The notes beneath the pieces are model-generated. The model worked only from the letters and a program-made list of their open reading frames with translations. It had not been told where the DNA came from and made no database searches. DNA of 64,000 nt. It comes from Nevskiales bacterium (GTDB lineage: Bacteria > Pseudomonadota > Gammaproteobacteria > Nevskiales > Nevskiaceae). The position numbers and the translations under genes are program-made. The DNA lies in the NCBI GenBank assembly GCA_028698335.1, contig JAQVDP010000017.1, positions 34,653-98,652 on the forward strand, given 5' to 3'. Position 1 is the first letter of the stretch, and each line of letters begins with the position of its first letter. Below, in pieces: positions 57,536 through 64,000 of the stretch.

Positions 57536-59095
57536 ATGAAAGACAAACTGATCATTTTTGATACCACCTTGCGCGACGGCGAGCAGAGCCCCGGCGCTTC
57601 GATGACGCAGGACGAGAAGATCCGCATCGCCAAGGCGCTCGAACGCATGCGCGTCGACGTGATCGAGGCGGGCTTCGCCGCCGCCAGCAACGGCGACTTC
57701 GCCGCGGTCCGGGCGGTCGCCGAGGCGGTCCGCGAGAGCACCGTGTGCTCGCTGGCCCGAGCCAACGCCGGCGACATCAACAAGGCCGCCGAGGCGATCC
57801 AGCCGGCGCCGCGCCGGCGCATCCACACCTTCATCGCCACCAGCCCGATCCACATGGAGAAGAAGCTGCGCATGGCACCGGAGGATGTCGTCAACGCGGC
57901 GGTCGGCGCGGTCAAGCTCGCGCGCAGCTTCACCGACGACGTCGAGTTCTCCTGCGAGGACGCCGGCCGTTCCGAGCCGGACTTCCTGTGCCGCATCATC
58001 GAGGCGGCGATCGACGCCGGCGCGAGCACCATCAACATCCCGGATACCGTCGGCTACACGCTGCCGCACGCCTACGGCGAGCTGATCCGCTCGCTGATCG
58101 AGCGCATTCCCAATGCCGACAAGGCGGTGTTCTCGGTGCACTGCCATAACGACCTCGGCCTGGCCGTGGCCAACTCGCTGTCGGCGGCGCTGGCCGGTGC
58201 GCGCCAGATCGAGTGCACCATCAACGGCCTGGGCGAGCGCGCCGGCAACGCCGCGCTGGAGGAGATCGTGATGGCGATCCGCACCCGCGCCGACGCGTTT
58301 CCGTTCGACACCGGCATCGATACCACGCAGATCGTGCCGACCTCGCGCCTGGTCTCCGGCATCACCGGCTTCCCGGTGCAGCCGAACAAGGCCATCGTCG
58401 GCGCCAACGCCTTCGCGCACGAGTCCGGCATCCACCAGGACGGCGTGCTCAAGCACCGCCAGACCTACGAGATCATGCGCGCCGAGGACGTCGGCTGGAG
58501 CGCGAACAAGCTGGTGCTCGGCAAGCACTCCGGGCGCGCCGCGTTCCGCGCGCGGCTCGAGGAGCTGGGCTACAGCTTCAAGTCGGACGTCGAATTCAAC
58601 GAGGCGTTCCAGCGCTTCAAGGACCTGGCCGACAAGAAGCACGAGATCTTCGACGAGGATCTGCAGGCGCTGGTCAGCGAAACCCAGCACGCGCGCGATC
58701 ACGAGCGGGTGCAGCTGCTCGAGCTCGAAGCCACCAGCAAGACCGGCACCAGGCCGGTTGCGCACGTGGTGCTGTCGGTGGACGGCGAGTCCTGCGATGT
58801 GACCGCGCCCGGCGACGGCCCGGTCGACGCCGCCTTCGCTGCGATCGAGAAGATCGTGCAGACCGGGGCGCAGCTGCTGCTGTTCTCGGTCAACAACATC
58901 ACCACCGGCACCGACTCGCAGGGCGAGGTCACCGTGCGGCTGTCCAAGGACGGTCGCGTGGTCAACGGCCAGGGCGCCGATACCGATATCGTCATCGCCT
59001 CGGCCAAGGCCTACGTCAACGCCGTCAACCGCCTCGGCACGCTGCCGGCCGAGCGCGCGCATCCGCAGTTCGCCAACGCGATGGGTATTCCCTGA
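57536..59095 (+). CDS. 2-Isopropylmalate synthase, short type (LeuA1-like)
   Basis: 519 residues. [20 protein letters not shown] and [20 protein letters not shown], followed by [19 protein letters not shown], are the signature of the E. coli-type enzyme. The C-terminal regulatory domain ([20 protein letters not shown]) should give leucine feedback. It follows the other leuA by 107 nt in the same direction and ends at a strong terminator. Homocitrate or citramalate synthase specificity cannot be excluded. Confidence 0.92.
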   Translation: MKDKLIIFDTTLRDGEQSPGASMTQDEKIRIAKALERMRVDVIEAGFAAASNGDFAAVRAVAEAVRESTVCSLARANAGDINKAAEAIQPAPRRRIHTFIATSPIHMEKKLRMAPEDVVNAAVGAVKLARSFTDDVEFSCEDAGRSEPDFLCRIIEAAIDAGASTINIPDTVGYTLPHAYGELIRSLIERIPNADKAVFSVHCHNDLGLAVANSLSAALAGARQIECTINGLGERAGNAALEEIVMAIRTRADAFPFDTGIDTTQIVPTSRLVSGITGFPVQPNKAIVGANAFAHESGIHQDGVLKHRQTYEIMRAEDVGWSANKLVLGKHSGRAAFRARLEELGYSFKSDVEFNEAFQRFKDLADKKHEIFDEDLQALVSETQHARDHERVQLLELEATSKTGTRPVAHVVLSVDGESCDVTAPGDGPVDAAFAAIEKIVQTGAQLLLFSVNNITTGTDSQGEVTVRLSKDGRVVNGQGADTDIVIASAKAYVNAVNRLGTLPAERAHPQFANAMGIP

Positions 59096-59118
59096 GCCGG
59101 AGCGGCCGTCGGAAAACG

Positions 59119-59150
59119 AAAAAAGGAGCGGGGCGACCCGCTCCTTTTTT
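59119..59150 (+). terminator. Rho-independent terminator after second leuA
   Basis: GGAGCGGG (59125-59132) pairs with CCCGCTCC (59137-59144) around GCGA, with an A tract before and TTTTTT after, so it may work in both directions. Confidence 0.95.
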
Positions 59151-59188
59151 GTGCCCGGAAGCCGGGCCGGAACCGGGCAGGCGCCGGA

Positions 59189-59674
59189 TCAGCCGCGTAC
59201 CGGGGCGCCGCGGTACATCACCACGGTCTGGCGCGGGGCTGCCTTGGCTTCGCTGCGCTCCGGGGCGCGGGCGGCGGGCGGCGTGTCCTGGGCCACGACC
59301 GCGCCGCGATAGTGGCGCACGCCGGCCTGCGGCGCGGGCACCAGAGCCTCGGCGCGGCTCGCGGCCTGGCGGACCGCATTGTCGAGCACCGCGATCAGAT
59401 GGCGGATGTTGATCGGGCGGGAGACATCGGAGGCCAGCTCGCTGCGCCGGGTCGAATAGCGGATGACCACGGCACCGTCGGCCGCGCTGTCGGCCTGTTC
59501 CGGCGCGGTGCGGGCGATGTCGACGATGCAGATGTCCGCCGCGTCCGGTTCGGTCCAGACGAACTCCGTATCCATCACCGACGCGGCGGTGTTGATCGCC
59601 GATGTCAGGGGAATCCGGTCGGCGTCCTCGAGTTGCACGCACGCGATCCTGAAGCTGTGTCGGTATCCGCTCAC
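59189..59674 (-). CDS. Uncharacterised protein, possibly receiver-like fold
   Basis: 161 residues from a GTG at 59674 (a GTG at 59689 is in frame too). SGYRHSFRIACVQLEDADRI and TEFVWTEPDAADICIVDI suggest an alpha/beta, receiver-like N-terminal half, followed by SRPINIRHLIAVLDNAVRQA. The C-terminal 50 residues are Ala/Pro/Arg-rich (TPPAARAPERSEAKAAPRQ) and end in VVMYRGAPVRG. No identified homologue family. It is convergent with leuA across the terminator. Confidence 0.55.
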   Translation of the reverse strand: MSGYRHSFRIACVQLEDADRIPLTSAINTAASVMDTEFVWTEPDAADICIVDIARTAPEQADSAADGAVVIRYSTRRSELASDVSRPINIRHLIAVLDNAVRQAASRAEALVPAPQAGVRHYRGAVVAQDTPPAARAPERSEAKAAPRQTVVMYRGAPVRG

Positions 59675-59854
59675 GTCTTCTGCTCCCACCTGTTTATGGA
59701 TTTAGGTTGAGCAAAAAACGCGCCATCACCCGCCGTGGCGGGCCTTTCCGGGGCTGCGTGCGGCGTGCCCGCGGCGGCCGGGCGGGGGGCGGACGGATCA
59801 CCGGCGCAAAATGCCGACGCGCCCTTCAGGCCCGAATTCCCTACAATTCCCGCC

Positions 59855-60703
59855 ATGAATCAAGCGCGTCGACAGCGGTATCTCAGCGCCCTGGGCATCC
59901 AGACCTGGCGTCTGCGGGGCCCGGAGGACGCCGCCGCGGCGGTGTCGGAGCCGCCGGAGGCCGTCGAGGCGCCGCCGCGCCGCCAGCCGCCGCCGCAGGC
60001 GTCCGCGCCCGCGCCGGCCGCATCGCCGCGCGTCGCCCCGCGCCCGGTGCCGCGTCCCGCGCCAGTCACGCCCGCCGAACCCCGGCCCGCAGCCGAGCCG
60101 GTTGCGGCCGCGCCCCGTGAGGTCCCGGCGGACTGGGACGGCCTGCGCGCGATGGTCCGCGACTGCCGGGCCTGCAAGCTGTGCACGACGCGCACCCAGA
60201 GCGTGTTCGGCGTCGGCGACGAGGCCGCGCCGCTGCTGGTCGTCGGCGAGGGCCCCGGCGCCGACGAGGACGCCCAGGGCGAACCCTTCGTCGGCCGCGC
60301 CGGCAAGCTGCTCGACGAGATGCTCAGGGCCATCGGCCGTTCCCGCGGACAGGCCGACCCGAAGCACGCGGTGTTCATCGCCAACGTGGTCAAGTGCCGG
60401 CCGCCCGGCAATCGCGATCCGGAAGCCGACGAAGTGGAGGCCTGCCGCCCGTATCTGGACCGGCAGATCGAGCTGATCAAGCCGCGCCTGATCGTCGCGC
60501 TCGGCCGCGTCGCCGCCCAGCGCCTGCTGTCCAGCGACCAGCCGCTGTCGCGTCTGCGCGGCGCCGAGCACCGCTACGGTCCGACCGGCACGCCGGTGTT
60601 CGTGACCTACCACCCGGCCTATCTGCTGCGCAGCCCGCGCGAGAAGGCCAAGAGCTGGGCCGATCTCAAGGTCATTTACCGGGCGCTGCAGGAGCCGGCA
60701 TGA
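59855..60703 (+). CDS. Type-4 uracil-DNA glycosylase (Fe-S)
   Basis: 282 residues. The C-terminal UDG domain has the motif GEGPGADEDAQGEPFVGRAG and the HPAYLLR active-site stretch; cluster cysteines are in CRACKLC, VVKCRPPGN and EACRPYLD. An N-terminal linker of about 85 residues is Ala/Pro-rich. Removes uracil from DNA. The ATG at 59855 gives MNQARRQRYLSALGIQTW. It overlaps rimI by 4 nt. Confidence 0.93.
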   Translation: MNQARRQRYLSALGIQTWRLRGPEDAAAAVSEPPEAVEAPPRRQPPPQASAPAPAASPRVAPRPVPRPAPVTPAEPRPAAEPVAAAPREVPADWDGLRAMVRDCRACKLCTTRTQSVFGVGDEAAPLLVVGEGPGADEDAQGEPFVGRAGKLLDEMLRAIGRSRGQADPKHAVFIANVVKCRPPGNRDPEADEVEACRPYLDRQIELIKPRLIVALGRVAAQRLLSSDQPLSRLRGAEHRYGPTGTPVFVTYHPAYLLRSPREKAKSWADLKVIYRALQEPA

Positions 60704-61164
60704 GCGCGCTGGCTCAGGACATGTGGCGTCTGCATCCGATGCACCCAGAGCATCTGCCGCAGGTGCTGGAGGTGGAGCAGGCCAGCTACGAGTTTCCGTG
60801 GACCGACGGCATCTTCCGCGACTGCCTGCGCGTCGGCTACAGCGCCTGGGTCGTCACCGACACCGTCGGCGAGGTCATGGCCTACGCGTTGATGAGCATG
60901 GCCGTCGGCGAGGCGCACATTCTCAACATCTGCGTCGCGCCCGAGCATCGCCGCATCGGTCTGGCGCGCTTCCTGCTCAAGCACCTGATCATGACCGCGC
61001 GCGCGGCCGACGTGACCCTGGTGCTGCTGGAGGTGCGCATCTCCAACGCCGAGGCGCAGACGCTGTACGCCGATTTCGGCTTTCGCCAGCTCGGCCGGCG
61101 GCCGCGCTACTATCCGGCCAGGGACGGCCGCGAGGACGCCCTCGTTCTCGGTCTGGATCTGTAG
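60700..61164 (+). CDS. rimI: Ribosomal protein S18-alanine N-acetyltransferase
   Basis: 154 residues, GNAT fold. HLPQVLEVEQASYEFPWTDG at the N-terminus and the acetyl-CoA loop ICVAPEHRRIGLARFLLKHL (R-x2-G-x-A/G) are clear, as is NAEAQTLYADFGFRQLGRR. It acetylates the N-terminal Ala of ribosomal S18. The start overlaps the udg stop (ATGA), a pair often seen in this order. Confidence 0.9.
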   Translation: MSALAQDMWRLHPMHPEHLPQVLEVEQASYEFPWTDGIFRDCLRVGYSAWVVTDTVGEVMAYALMSMAVGEAHILNICVAPEHRRIGLARFLLKHLIMTARAADVTLVLLEVRISNAEAQTLYADFGFRQLGRRPRYYPARDGREDALVLGLDL

Positions 61165-61218
61165 CTCCGCCCCCCGAATCCCCGCACGCGGCGCCCGGCG
61201 CCGCGCAAGGAAGCGCAC

Positions 61219-62454
61219 ATGCAAGCAACCCGACGCGCCCAGTGGTCGTGGGCGTTCTACGATTGGGCCAACTCGGCCTTCGCGACCACCGTGCTGGCGG
61301 GCTTCTTCCCGATCTTCTTCAACCAGTACTGGGCCGCCGGGGTCGATCCGCAGACGCAGACCTTCTACCAGGGCCTGACCTCGACCGTCGCCAGCCTCAT
61401 CGTGATGCTGCTGTCGCCGTGGCTCGGCGCCATCGCCGACCGTCGCGGTCGCAAGAAGCAGTTCCTCGGCGTGTTTACGCTGATCGGCGTGGCGACCACC
61501 GCGGCGCTGTTCCTGGTCGGCAAGGGGCAGTGGGGCTGGGCCATCGGCCTGTCGATCCTCGCGCGCATCGGCTTCTTCGGCGGCCTGTCGTTCTACGACG
61601 CGCTGCTGGTCAACGTCGCCCGCCCGGAGCAGATGGACCGCGTCTCGGCGCTCGGCTACGGCATGGGCTACCTCGGCGGCGGCCTGCTGTTCACCGTCAA
61701 CGTCGCGATGGCGCTCAAGCCCGAGTGGTTCGGCCTGGCGGACGCCGCGATCGCCACGCGCGTGGCCTTCCTGTCGGTCGCGTTCTGGTGGCTGCTGTTC
61801 TCGCTGCCGCTGTTCCGCAACGTGCCTGGCGGCGAACCGCGCGAAGGCGCCACCGGCTGGGCCGAGCTGGTCGAGACCTTCCGCCACATCCGCAGCCTGC
61901 GCCCGGTGTGGATGTTCCTGCTGGCGTACTGGCTGTATATCGACGGCGTCGACACCATCATCGTCATGGCGGTGGACTTCGGCATGAAGCTCGGCTTCGC
62001 CTCGGACAGCCTGATCAAGGCGCTGCTGATGGTGCAGTTCATCGGCTTTCCCGCCGCCATCGCCTTCGGCTGGCTCGGTGACCGCCTCGGCACGCGCCGG
62101 GCGATCTTCGTCGCGCTGGCGGTCTACGCCGCCGTCACCGTCTGGGCCTACTCGATGCAGACGCAGACCCAGTTCTACCTGATGGCCGCCGCCATCGGCT
62201 GCGTGCAGGGCGGCATCCAGTCGCTGTCGCGCTCCTACTACGCGCGCCTGATCCCGCCGGAACGCGCGGGCGAGTTCTTCGGCTTCTACAACATGATGGG
62301 CAAGTTCGCCGCGGTACTGGGGCCGACCGTGGTCGGCGTCACCGCCACCGTCACCGGCAACCCGCGCCTCGCGATCCTGTCACTGTTGCTGTTCTTCGCC
62401 GCCGGCGCGCTGCTGCTGGTCCAGGTGAAGGACCCGTTGCGGCGGACGGACTGA
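61219..62454 (+). CDS. MFS transporter, Atg22/UMF1 type
   Basis: 411 residues, about 12 membrane helices. RAQWSWAFYDWANSAFATTV at the N-terminus is the signature of the vacuole-effluxer-like (UMF1/Atg22) branch, as is GGIQSLSRSYYARLIPPERAGEFFGFYNM. Substrate unknown (amino acids in eukaryotic Atg22). GGAAG precedes the ATG. Confidence 0.88.
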   Translation: MQATRRAQWSWAFYDWANSAFATTVLAGFFPIFFNQYWAAGVDPQTQTFYQGLTSTVASLIVMLLSPWLGAIADRRGRKKQFLGVFTLIGVATTAALFLVGKGQWGWAIGLSILARIGFFGGLSFYDALLVNVARPEQMDRVSALGYGMGYLGGGLLFTVNVAMALKPEWFGLADAAIATRVAFLSVAFWWLLFSLPLFRNVPGGEPREGATGWAELVETFRHIRSLRPVWMFLLAYWLYIDGVDTIIVMAVDFGMKLGFASDSLIKALLMVQFIGFPAAIAFGWLGDRLGTRRAIFVALAVYAAVTVWAYSMQTQTQFYLMAAAIGCVQGGIQSLSRSYYARLIPPERAGEFFGFYNMMGKFAAVLGPTVVGVTATVTGNPRLAILSLLLFFAAGALLLVQVKDPLRRTD

Positions 62455-62483
62455 CAGGCCGGCGGGTTTGCCTCGGCTCGATA

Positions 62484-63368
62484 TCAGCTGCCGGCAGCCG
62501 GAACCGGGAGTACCTCCGCAAGTTCGGTGTCCAGAGCGTCCAGTACGCTTTGCCAGCCGTATTTCGGCCGCCAGCCCAGGGCCCGCTGTACGGCTTCCGG
62601 GGAATAGACCCGGTCCAGGCGCCCGGGCAAGGCCCAGCCTCTCCGCTCGAAACCGCGAACCAGCTCGGGGGCCTTGTCTTCGAGTGCCGCGGGCGCGTTG
62701 TCGAACAGCCGTTCACAGTCGGATTCCGAGAAAGGGGTCGCGCCGGAGACGATGAAGCGCTTGAAGCCCGCAAGCCGTCGCTCCAGCGCGCATGCGTGCG
62801 CACTGGCAACGTCTCTGTAGTCGATGCCCCGGGTCAGCCGGTAGACCGCCATCAGGTCGGCGCGCTCGGGAAAACAACGGGACATCCGCAGCACCGTCAC
62901 CGGAAGACCGTGATCGTCGGAGATCCGTTGCAGCGCGGCTTCGGCCTCGATCTTGCTCCGGTGGTAGATGGTCCTGGGCTGCGGCACGGTCGTTTCATCG
63001 ACCCAGCCGGCCCGCCCGACGGGGGTGGACGCGGATCCGTAGAGCGCGGTGGTGCTCGTGAAGACGAAGTGCCTGGCACCGCGCAGTGCCGCCATCGTGG
63101 CAAGGCGTTCCGTCGCCCGGACATTGATGTCCACAAACTCGGCGTCAGGAACCATGCCCACATGCGGCGCATGCAGCGCGGAAACATGAACAACGGCATC
63201 GACCCCATCGAGCGCCGCCGCAACCAGCGACTCGTCGCGGATATCGCCGACAAAAGCCGCCGTTGAGCATGGGGAGCGGTCCATGCCGACGACATCGTGT
63301 TCGCGCATGAGCCGGATATGAATCGCCCGGCCCACGCGGCCGCCGGAGCCGGTGACCAGTATCTTCAT
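62484..63368 (-). CDS. NAD-dependent epimerase/dehydratase (extended SDR)
   Basis: 294 residues. N-terminal nucleotide-binding motif VTGSGGRVGRAIHIRL, substrate-binding stretch FVFTSTTALYGSAST, and active-site Tyr-x3-Lys in TIYHRSKIEAEAAL. Extended short-chain dehydrogenase; the exact sugar or other substrate is not evident. The ATG at 63368 begins MKILVTGSGG; a longer reading frame upstream adds an Arg-rich stretch without similarity. A 25-nt gap lies between it and the PDZ gene, and both are on the minus strand. Confidence 0.88.
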   Translation of the reverse strand: MKILVTGSGGRVGRAIHIRLMREHDVVGMDRSPCSTAAFVGDIRDESLVAAALDGVDAVVHVSALHAPHVGMVPDAEFVDINVRATERLATMAALRGARHFVFTSTTALYGSASTPVGRAGWVDETTVPQPRTIYHRSKIEAEAALQRISDDHGLPVTVLRMSRCFPERADLMAVYRLTRGIDYRDVASAHACALERRLAGFKRFIVSGATPFSESDCERLFDNAPAALEDKAPELVRGFERRGWALPGRLDRVYSPEAVQRALGWRPKYGWQSVLDALDTELAEVLPVPAAGS

Positions 63369-63393
63369 CGTTGCAGAGCGGGGGAGTGCCGAT

Positions 63394-63798
63394 TCACGCG
63401 GGCTCAGGCGTCGCTGTCGCCGCCTGCGGTGCCTGCCCGGCAATAATCTCGACATCCCTGGTTTCGCCGTCGGCGCTACGCACTCTCAGGAGGAGGTGCT
63501 CTCCGGGATCGACCTCCACCAGCTTCGCCACCCTGCGGGCGTTGGCATCCGCCACTTCCACGCCCTGGACCTCAAGAATCTCGTCGCCCACCCGCAGCCC
63601 GGCGGCCTCGGCCGGCGATCCGGCACGGACACCGACCACCCTGACCGTCTTGATCACGGGCTTCCAGAAGGAACCGTCGCCTTCGACCTCGACCGTAAAC
63701 CCGATGGCTCCCTTTGGCGGTTCGGCGGAGGCCAGCGACGCGAACGTCGCCAATGCCAGGAGGGCGAGGGTGGTCAGGAAAAGCTTGCGGATGATCAT
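63394..63798 (-). CDS. Secreted PDZ-domain protein
   Basis: 134 residues. Signal peptide MIIRKLFLTTLALLALATFA (cleavage near ASLASAEP), then a PDZ domain with VVGVRAGSPAEAAGLRVGDE and ILEVQGVEV. No protease domain. Probably a periplasmic protein-interaction module. Lies upstream of the SDR gene and downstream of the IS element end. Confidence 0.82.
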   Translation of the reverse strand: MIIRKLFLTTLALLALATFASLASAEPPKGAIGFTVEVEGDGSFWKPVIKTVRVVGVRAGSPAEAAGLRVGDEILEVQGVEVADANARRVAKLVEVDPGEHLLLRVRSADGETRDVEIIAGQAPQAATATPEPA

Positions 63799-63873
63799 TG
63801 GGGATCAACGCCCACGTTCAGGTGCGGTTTTGACGGCGCGAAGTGGCTGCAGGACCGTCGGTTGGAACGCATG

Positions 63874-64000
63874 TGACCTGCCGGCATTTCTCGGACCACG
63901 TGAACCTAGAAACTGGCTCCCCGGTGGGTTGAAGGACTCAGTGTTGCTTTGAACTCGTGTGGTGTCAGGTAGCCGAGGCTCGAATGTGGTCGGACGGCGT
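63874..64000 (-). mobile_element. End of an IS3-family insertion sequence at the right edge
   Basis: A transposase end is present at the window edge. A plausible terminal inverted repeat begins TGACCTGCCGGCATTTCTCG at 63874, with the TG start of IS3-family ends, but without the other end the boundary is a guess. Confidence 0.6.
63906..64000 (-). CDS. IS3-family transposase OrfB, C-terminal part (cut by window edge)
   Basis: The minus-strand frame reads VRPHSSLGYLTPHEFKATLS and then SPSTHRGASF to a TAG stop. The RPHSSLGYLTP motif is the C-terminal end of the integrase domain in IS3-family transposases. Only about 31 codons lie within the window; the gene continues beyond the right edge, so whether it is intact cannot be judged here. 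Confidence 0.82.
   Translation of the reverse strand, partial: AVRPHSSLGYLTPHEFKATLSPSTHRGASF

Overview
The window is a high-GC proteobacterial chromosome segment, probably gammaproteobacterial. That placement is inferred from the style of the nif genes, the ilvH-ilvC-pssA-leuA order and the PomAB-type motor genes; no rRNA or other phylogenetic marker is present. About 46 kb of it is a nearly complete molybdenum nitrogen-fixation island. Housekeeping genes follow (flagellar stator, branched-chain amino acid biosynthesis, DNA repair), and the right edge runs into an IS3-family insertion sequence.

Left flank (1-5.7 kb): the molybdate transporter modABC (modA cut by the window edge), a CPA1 cation/proton antiporter, an NAD-type isocitrate dehydrogenase-like gene, and a stand-alone PAS protein facing the nif genes. 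The nif genes then fall into blocks, most with a -24/-12 sigma-54 promoter and a NifA-type upstream box: (1) nifX, nifX-associated (DUF269), CCE_0567-type, fdxB, cysteine desulfurase, two A-type Fe-S carriers, nifO; (2) nifV, cysE/nifP, nifW, fixABCX, a ferritin-like gene, a TPR-like gene; (3) nifQ on the minus strand; (4) nifA and a modE-like gene; (5) a secreted protein and a di-heme oxidoreductase behind their own sigma-54 promoter; (6) mop, fmdB and a thioredoxin-like [2Fe-2S] ferredoxin; (7) nifB, fdxN, an A-type carrier, a TPR-like gene, lrv, two nifZ copies, a small unknown, a second cysteine desulfurase, nifT, a small unknown, a DegT-like protein lacking its PLP lysine, and a SIR2-like protein; (8) nifU, nifS, a small unknown, modD; (9) truncated hemoglobin plus an unknown gene, divergent from nifHDK; (10) nifHDK, ending in a terminator; (11) nifEN.

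The genes cover Mo uptake and storage (ModABC, ModE-like, Mop, ModD, NifQ), Fe-S assembly (NifU, three cysteine desulfurases, three A-type carriers, CysE), FeMo-cofactor synthesis (NifB, NifEN, NifX, NifV, NifQ), electron supply (FixABCX and several ferredoxins) and the structural enzyme (NifHDK). No nifL, nifF, nifJ or rnf is visible. NifA carries the C-x11-C-x19-C-x4-C arrangement typical of directly oxygen-sensitive NifA proteins, which fits the absence of NifL.

Right flank (46-64 kb): a Rieske oxygenase and, after a terminator, a [2Fe-2S] ferredoxin; pomA/pomB-like stator genes; a c-type cytochrome lipoprotein; a LON-domain protein; ilvI divergent from ilvH-ilvC; pssA; a Leu-rich leader peptide and two different 2-isopropylmalate synthases; then udg, rimI, an Atg22/UMF1-type MFS protein, an SDR epimerase, a secreted PDZ protein and the IS3 transposase end.

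The strongest candidates for under-described biology are the DegT-pseudoenzyme/SIR2 pair inside the nifB operon, the sigma-54-driven secreted-protein/di-heme oxidoreductase pair, and the truncated hemoglobin operon that fires divergently from the nifH control region.
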